Source: Rhizomys pruinosus
Taxonomy: Eukaryota; Chordata; Mammalia; Rodentia; Spalacidae
Direction: 5' to 3'
Length of the DNA stretch: 64,000 nucleotides
Assembly (NCBI GenBank): GCA_009823505.1
Contig: VZQC01008065.1
Location: forward strand, 2,726,741 to 2,790,740
Shown here: positions 57,288 through 64,000 of the stretch, one piece after another
Layout: each line of letters starts with the position of its first letter
Numbering within the stretch: position 1 is the stretch's first letter
Made by a program: the position numbers and the translations under genes
The notes under the pieces: generated by a model
What the model saw: only the letters and a program-made list of their open reading frames with translations
Database searches by the model: none
What the model was told of the DNA's origin: nothing

Positions 57288-59754
57288 GATGTGGGAATCC
57301 CTGGATAGGTATTTATACTTGAGTGTAAACTGTCTTTCATGGAAGGTGAAACTTACCTAGGTCACTTCAAATAACAGTAGGGACATCATTCTCCAACTCA
57401 AAGGCCTAGTTTCTTTTTTTCCATGCTCTACTCTCTTTCCAAACATAAGTAATATGTACAGTTCTTGCACTGTGGCTAGCCCTGACATATGCTACGTCAG
57501 GTGTTACTCTTATCCTTGTTTTGCAGTGAGGGAAACTAATGTTGAGAGAGATATTGGAACTCAGTTACAGAGTAAACAAAAGGCAGAGCCAGGATTTAAT
57601 TATAAATTTTTCTAATTCTGAAGTCCCAATTCTTTGCCCTTGAATGATAATGAAGTTGATAACACACAGGTTGACCTACTGAGGAGCCCCTATCACAGGT
57701 CACTGATGTTAACATATTAACTTAATGAATCTGCAGGGAGAAGGTTATAAAACGAGATACCTGATAAACTCACAAACAAACTGGAGTGGGTAAGTTGGGC
57801 ACAGTTCTGAATATTGCCAAACTTAAGGGAAATATTATTTCAAATGAACTTCAGGATTCTAATGAAGAAAAGGATGACTCAAAACAAGAAAGTACATTAA
57901 AAGAATTTTTTTATTTGCTGTAAGAATATAATCTGTATTTTTGCATGCAAAAACATGATAGACATTTACAAGCACTACAGAATTTTTCTACATCTGTATA
58001 TGTGCTGAACTAAAATATTAGCAAATTGTTTAAAAAAAATATCACATCTTAGGAGAAAAGAACACAGGAGGAACAAACTTCTTTCTCCCCTAAACATGGC
58101 TTCCAACATTAAGAAGCACAGCCCTACTAAAGCCTGAAATTTAAGGCTGGAGGTATTGATAGCTAGGTAAGGAATGTCACCAAAACCTCACCACTGTGTA
58201 GCTAAATGGCCCTGTGCATCCATCATTAAAGCTTTTACACACAAACAAGTAGGAACTGCCTGTTGATTAGCCTAATTTAGCTGAAGGGACACTACCAGCC
58301 TGCAGAGAAGTTTTCCTGCCCAAGCACCCAGCAGGGAGCTAAGAGTTACAATTGCCTTCTTAAAAGTCACAGTGATTTTGCTGTTATAGCAATTACATTT
58401 CCTTGAAATAGCATAATAAACTACATTATACATAAACCGTTCAATAGCATAGCACACACTAAACACTGGAGCTTCCTTGACTTGAGTGATTAAGGTTGAC
58501 TGGAAATGAACTATAGGGAATGAGAGGAGAGATATTAAACCCTTTGCAATCAAGTCCAGAGCCTGTGGCCATCAGACATGGCTCCTTCTCCATGGGTCAG
58601 TCAGTCTGTCCTGAATATGGAATGCTCTTATCTACTGCCTCTCTGCACAAAATACTCACCAGGCATCCCAAACCTTCATTATCATTCCTCTCTATCACAA
58701 AAGCACAGTAAAATAAGCAAACTGAGACTTTAAATGTCATGCCAGAGGTCTAAGGACCTTACATGTCACAGGTAGAACCCGAGGAGCTGAGACTTGCCTG
58801 GCAGCAACTGGAATCTTCTGGGGCCATCTCTGCTTTTGAGACTTTCCTTGAATTTCTAATTTAGTCTCAAAGTAAAAAATTCTTGGGAAAGCTACAAAAA
58901 AGCTAAGCATGTCACCCTAAAGAGAGAGGTGAGTTATACAGATTCCTGTTCTCCTAACAGCTGTGAGAGCAAGCGGGTCCCAAAGAGCTCCTGTGGGTTG
59001 TTTATTGGGAAAATGATCCAAAGTTTAATTTAAAGGCAGCTTTAAACTTATAGAGAAAAATCTGGAAATAAGAAATTAAAACTAGGTTCATTGTTTTATA
59101 ATCACCTTCCTCTGAACCACAAAACCAAGCAGTTATCCCCTGTGGTGAGCCTGAAGCCTAGAGTCTTTAGGACATGGACATCTCATTGATTGTATTAGGT
59201 TACTGTGGTAGAAGGAAAGGCTTAGAAGAAAAATGAGCCAAAGGCATATCCAGAAAACTTTCAAATCCTTGAAAATACACTGCTAGGAATGAAATATGTG
59301 ATTAGAGAACATATGAATTCTGAAGTGTCCACAAACAAAACAGTCCATCGCTTGTCTTTTCCTCCAAGATTGCTATGCTCATGAAGCACATTTGTTTTCA
59401 ATGTATTTACTTTGAAAGTCACATATTTGCTTGAATTTTGAAGAAGTATTTTAAATTTTAAATAAGTGCATTTAAAATCAAAAAAGATTTTTAGCAGTGC
59501 ATTTCTTAAATACAATGATCATTAAACCAATGTTCTTATGGGGGTGAGTCATCTCTTAAGGATAAAAAAGTGGTAATGAGAGGACTTTCTCTGTTTTTGG
59601 AAAAGGATATATCATTTAAATGTCGGTCCAACTTACACCGTGAAACGCCTATACAGGAAATAATATAAGTCAACTGCTTACTAGATTGTTGCTGGTGACT
59701 AGATTGATGCCAAATCCAGAGACTAGAGAGTCTGTAAGTCAATGACAAGGGGGA
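57288..59754. other. Unique sequence, no gene seen
   Basis: No repeat is recognised. If the candidate exon at 59755-60071 is real, this is 3' flanking DNA of that gene. Confidence 0.45.
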
Positions 59755-60071
59755 AATCACAATTCCTTCATTTTATTCTCACTGGAGTTAGCCACGATAG
59801 TACCAACCACATGGACCTCCAAGGCATGTCTGGCTGCATCTGAGAGATGCTGAGAGGCAGATGGATAAGCCTCCTTTATTCCTTCCCTTCTTTTCCCAGC
59901 TCTATTTTTTGTTCCAGTGATGTGAGATGTTCTGAATCTTCTTCAGTTTGAGCCTCTGATCCAGCATCTTGTATCTTACAGGATGATCATCAGTTTTCTT
60001 TGGAACTGAGGGTGCGTAGGAGCTAGATGCATAAGCAGGACGTTTAAAGTGACGCAAAGGAGGCTTGATGA
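59755..60071 (-). CDS. Candidate last coding exon of an unidentified gene
   Basis: Read on the minus strand, a strong splice acceptor precedes 60071: a CTAAT branch-like site, then a polypyrimidine tract (TTGTTGTCTATCTTCCTTTC) and CCTCCAG. The open frame continues with VIKPPLRHFKRPAYASSSYA, a PSVPKK motif, and a basic C-terminus (LDQRLKLKKIQNISHHWNKK), to TAG at 59902-59904. AATAAA (complement at 59772-59777) follows about 125 bases later. About 56 residues are encoded. The combination of acceptor, low-bias basic/proline coding and poly(A) signal suggests a real terminal exon. I do not recognise the protein; upstream exons would lie to the right. Confidence 0.4.
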
Positions 60072-61082
60072 CTGGAGGCCATGGAAAGGAAGATAGACAA
60101 CAATTAGCCTCACAAAAATGTGGCATAACCTAAGCATTGTGGCTGATCTCCTCTTGATTTTGTCCCCTCCAAGCCAGAAAACAAACTGTTGGATTGTTAA
60201 TAGAAACATACTGCACATATATGAATAAGCACATTATCAACATGGTCACTGACTTAAAATTAATCTAAGACAACAAAATGCTGGCAACAGGCAGTGGTGG
60301 CTGACACATAAAGTCTGCCTGGTAATGAAGAGATGTGCAACAACTTTTGTGACTAAGGAACTCCAAATAAAACAACAACAGTATTCTATTGTATATCAGT
60401 ATAAAGCTAAGATTTAAAATCATTAAGGATACGAGTTGTTGACTAAGGGTAAAAATGGTACAGCTGCTTTGGAAGAGGCTTTGACAATTTCATGAAGCTA
60501 GGAGTAATTTTTGCCAGCCAACTCAATAATTATACTCCTAAGTTTAGCCAACTGAATGAAAAACCTATGCCCACATAAAATTCTTGTGGAAACCTTGTAA
60601 GTGATTCAAATTATGAAAAAGCAACATGACCTTTAATGGATGAATGGATAAATAAGTTATAAGAGGCACATGTAATGGAATATTATTTAATAAAAAGAAA
60701 CAAATGATCAAGCCATACAAAGACAGAGATAAATCTTCAATGCATATTACTTAGTGAAAGAAGTTAGCTGGAAAAGGCCACATGCCATACAATTCCATTT
60801 ACAGGATAAGCTTCAAAGGGGAAAAATATAGAGGTGATGAAAAATATCATTGATTGTGACAGGATCAAACTGAAGAAAGAGGGTTAAACAGGTGAATAAT
60901 AGGATTTCTATGGCAATGAAACGATTTTACATGATACTATACTGTTGATACGGTAGATACATGACACTGTCACAATTCATAATATTGCCTGGAAAGAGTC
61001 TTTAATCTATGCCATTTTAAACACTATTGAAGACATTATGGGGATTCCAGAATGGAATACAAAATGTACCAACACAATCTGG
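60072..61082. other. Unique or intronic sequence
   Basis: Mostly AT-rich. Some stretches (60440-60900, e.g. AATGGATGAATGGATAAATAAG and GGAATATTATTTAATAAAAAG) resemble a very old L1 ORF2 end. No other feature is recognised. Confidence 0.4.
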
Positions 61083-62747
61083 TTACATCACAAAAGTAAG
61101 TAACAAAGAGCCAGCACAGCAGCAGCAGGACACACGGGGGACCACTGCAGAAAGGTAAGTGGGAGCCCCTCGGGAATCCAGTGCCAGCGGCCTGGGTTCA
61201 AGCATCCAAGAGGAATGCCACACTCCTCCTGGGAGATCGGCATGAGCAGAGTTACCCAGCCGGCACAGCAGCAGAGGGACCCTCAGGGGGCCAAGGGACC
61301 AAGCCCCAGTCTCCCGCTTGAACTGAGGTGTGAGTGTCCCAGTGGGCATAGGGGTAGTGAGTCCAAGGCACAAGGAAGTAGAAGAGACAGGAACCTACCA
61401 CAATTCCAGTCCCAGAACACTAGGTTTCACAGCCAACCTAGAGGAACTGGCTGGAGGGAAACTGAGTGAGCACAATGTTCAGTACTGAACTGACCTGGTT
61501 ATCACCTATCCAATTTCTGGAGAACCTTCAGAACAGAAAGGGAAGAGTTAGCTGGACCTTCCAATATATAACCAAAAGTGAAAACCTGAAACATAGACCA
61601 GCCAGCCCTCCATAAAGACAAAGAAAGCATCTGAAGGAAACAAGCAAAGCAAGCCTCCGAAGCAGTGAAGAAACAGTTGAGATTCACATCAGAATACAAA
61701 CAACAAAACAAACCCACATGCCAAAAACACAATGAAAAAACAACACAGGAAAAACAGAATTAATCCACACCAAAGACTACCAGTCCTATGAAAGATTCCT
61801 ACAATGAGATTTCCCTGGAAGCAACCCAAGACACAGATCTTAGAAGAACAATCTTAGATATACTCAAAGAAATCAAGGAATATAAAGAACAAATTAAATA
61901 ACTAAAAGGAGAGAATGACAAACTCAGGAAGGAAGTAGAAGGACAGAATGACAAACTTAGGAAGGAACTAGAGGAGAGAATGACAAACTCTGGAAGGAAG
62001 TAGAGGGAGAGAACGACAAACTCTGGAAGGAAGTAGAGGGAGAGAACGACAAACTCTGGAAGGAAGTAGAAACAGTGAAGAGATGCCAGGCTGAAATGAA
62101 AAGGGAAACAGACCAGAGAAGCAAGGAGTTACAAAAAGAGAATGACAAGCTGCAAAAGGAAATGGAAATATGAAATAAATCACAGGATTAAATGAAAAAG
62201 GAAATCAAACACTCACCCAATCAACAGGGAAGAACGGGAGAAAGCCTCAGGAACAGACTGGAGGAAGCAGAAAATAGAATATCAACACTGGAAGATAAAG
62301 TGGAAGAACTAGAATGCTCAATAAAAGAATATGATAAAAATTTTAAATGCAAGAGTGGAACAAGGGATAGAGGAAGGAGAATCCCAAGACAATGGTATTG
62401 ATCAAATCTTCAACCAAATAATAGAAGAAAATTTCCCCAAACTGAAAAAAGACAAACCCTTTCAAATACAAGAAGCACAAAGAACACCAAATAGACAAGA
62501 TTGGAAAAGAAACTCCCACACCATATCATAGTTAAAACTCTAGATGCCCAAAACAAAGACAAAAAACTGAAAGCAACAAAAGAAAAACAACGAGTTACAT
62601 TTAAGGGGAAACCCATCAGACTCATAGTGGAATTTTCAGTGCAAATTATGAAAGCCAGAAGAAAGTGGACCAAAGTATTCTCATAACTATGAAAATACAA
62701 ACCTAGACCAAGAATACAAACAGAAAACACAATGAAAAGAAGCAAAG
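61083..62747 (+). mobile_element. L1 5' half, plus strand (outer copy)
   Basis: L1 5' UTR (61083-61710), ORF1 region (about 61720-62690) and the first bases of ORF2 (near 62712, GAATACAAACAGAAAACACA, with ATA where the ORF2 ATG should be). It stops at 62747, where a second L1 begins with its monomers. L1s are normally truncated from the 5' side, so the missing 3' half is best explained by the second L1 having inserted here, with the rest beyond the window. Confidence 0.8.
61720..62690 (+). pseudogene. L1 ORF1 with tandem coiled-coil repeats, broken
   Basis: A broken ORF1. In the coiled-coil region, 33-bp units (GACAAACTCTGGAAGGAAGT plus AGAGGGAGAGAAC) are repeated about five times at 61917-62070, each adding 11 residues. 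One unit lacks a base, which shifts the frame. The downstream helical part is open at 62192-62401 (LRNRLEEAENRISTLEDKVE). Confidence 0.8.
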
Positions 62748-63031
62748 AAGCCAGGCCTGCCTGGTGCACAGCAGTGGCCGGGCCCAGACCAGCAGAGCTG
62801 CAGAGTCCGTGCCACGTCTGGTAGGGAATTGTGAGAAGGAGAAACCAGGCCCACCTGGTGCAGCACAGCAGGGGCCGGGCTCAGACCAGCCAAGCTGCAG
62901 GGACTGTGCCATGTCTGGTAGGGGATTATGGGAAGGAGAAGCCAGGCCCGCCTGGCACACAGCAGCAGCTTGACCCAGACTAGCTGAGCTGCAGGGACTG
63001 CACCACGTCTGGTAGGAGATTGTGGGAAGGA
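62748..63031 (+). promoter_or_regulatory. L1 5' monomers (3 units)
   Basis: Three GC-rich units, head to tail, at the 5' end of the inner L1. In rodent L1s tandem monomers drive transcription. The sequence differs from the 103-bp monomers at 41755-41962, so two L1 promoter types are present in this window. Confidence 0.75.
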
Positions 63032-63524
63032 GAAGCTAGGAGTCCCTGGCACACCATCCACCTGCCTGCTTGGGTCTAAACCCTAAACCCTTGTAGGGTG
63101 TGGCTGTCCGGGTGGGGTTACCCTTCTCCCTTGCAGCCGGCAGAGGCTCTGGCACCATAGTGAGTTTCTGTGCTGGGTTCTCACATTGGGCCCTTGCTAG
63201 CCAAGACCACCTGAAGCACAGGTAAAATCCCGGTGCTGCTCCAGACAGGGCTAAGTCAGGCATCCCCCCCCCCCCCGCAACTGGAATTGAGGAAAGAGTA
63301 TCCAAGTGGATTTTTTTGGAGAACCTTCAGAACAGTAAAGGAAGAATGACTTAGATTTCCAGTATCCAATATATAAACAAAATTGAAAGCCTGAAACCTA
63401 GACAAGTCAACACTCCATAAACAAGGAGGGGAAATAAAAAGGGCATTTGAAGGAGGCAAGCAAAGCAAGCCTTCAACACAGTGAAAAGACATTTGTGATT
63501 TGAATCACAAAAGGGAAAGCCACA

Positions 63525-64000
63525 TGCCAGGGACACGATGAAGGGACAACATGGGAAAGGTGCAGAATAATTCTGCTCTACTAACCCTGTAGGAGATAGA
63601 CACAAAGGGATCCCCCTGGAGGTGACCCAAGAAACAGATCTTAGAGGAATAATTGCAGACCTATGCAGAGAAATTAAAGAAAATAAAGAAGAATTCAGAG
63701 AACTAAAGAGAGAGAATGAAAAACTCAAAAAGGACCTAGAGGGATACAATGACAAACTTCAGAAAGAACTAAAGGAAGAGATTGACAAACTCCAGAAAGA
63801 ACTAGAGGGAGAAAAAAACAAACTCCGAAAGGAAGTAGAAACACTGAAAAAGGAAGCCAACCAACGAAGTAAGGAGCACCAAGAAGAGATTGAGAAGCAC
63901 CAAGAAGAGATTGAGGAGCTCAAAAAGGAAATGGAAGTACTAAAAAAAACACAGGATGAAATGAAAAAGGAATTAGAACACACATTCAATCAAGAAGAAA
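63525..64000 (+). pseudogene. L1 ORF1, partial, with an open coiled-coil frame to the window end
   Basis: The start codon region (ATG at 63525) hits TGA after five codons. Another frame is open from 63571 to the window end (143 codons, no ATG at its start), which is long for an old L1. It encodes a continuous coiled coil: EVTQETDLRGIIADL, then 11-residue repeats of the type LQKELKEEIDK / LQKELEGEKNK, then duplicated KHQEEIEKHQEEIEE. Intact ORF1p forms trimers that package L1 RNA. The C-terminal RNA-binding part is beyond the window. Confidence 0.75.

Larger units (their letters stand above)
62748..64000 (+). mobile_element. L1 5' end, plus strand (inner copy, cut by window end)
   Basis: Three tandem 5' monomers of 93-97 bp (62748, 62841, 62938, ending 63031), each with CCAGGC(C/A/G)C..CCTGG and CACGTCTGGTAGG-type words, then a unique 5' UTR (63032-63524) that aligns with the outer L1 from TGGAGAACCTTCAGAACAG. 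ORF1 follows and runs off the window. Confidence 0.85.

Overview
The window looks like non-genic chromosomal DNA from a muroid rodent, most likely a cricetid (hamster, vole or deer-mouse type). The evidence is B1 and B2 SINEs on both strands, several with clear target-site duplications (TSDs), L1 copies with tandem 5' monomers and coiled-coil ORF1, an ERV-L provirus with a tRNA-Leu primer site, and abundant microsatellites. I see no intact multi-exon host gene. The best candidates for host coding sequence are one putative last exon on the minus strand near 60 kb, a 3' retrocopy of ZZZ3, and two short ORFs with signal-peptide-like starts.

Layout: 1-11.8 kb is mostly unique AT-rich sequence with scattered SINEs and a 5'-truncated retroelement at 5984-6481. 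11.8-25.0 kb is framed by two LTRs of one ERV-L provirus (LTR, Leu primer site, broken gag; then broken RNase H, integrase and dUTPase-like region, LTR). Its middle (13.1-22.2 kb) is occupied by unidentified sequence that begins at an ambiguous base, a scrambled B2, the ZZZ3 retrocopy and an L1 ORF2 fragment. 25-33 kb holds two related LTR-like repeats, a 44-bp minisatellite, a GATA microsatellite and a 46-bp tandem repeat. 33.3-42.0 kb is a minus-strand, near-full-length L1 broken by three later insertions. 42-46.7 kb is SINE-rich. 46.7-52.3 kb is a second minus-strand L1 with a large internal deletion and a 33-bp minisatellite in its 5' UTR. 52.3-61 kb is mostly unique, with one solo ERV-L LTR and the candidate exon. 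61.1 kb to the end holds the 5' halves of two plus-strand L1s, the second apparently inserted into the first.

The most unusual object is a composite retroelement seen three times with exact TSDs (5984-6481, 34253-36416, 48139-48698). It has a body unlike L1 joined through an A-rich stretch to about 150 bp matching the 3' end of the resident L1s. This suggests a non-autonomous family moved by L1. A second theme is sequence quality: the 3' ERV-L LTR differs from the 5' LTR by an excess of one-base gaps, and with the N at 13084 and the odd sequence after it, part of 13-25 kb may be poorly corrected long-read assembly.

Most apparent ORFs are repeat-derived or chance. Family names rest on recognition by eye, without database searches.
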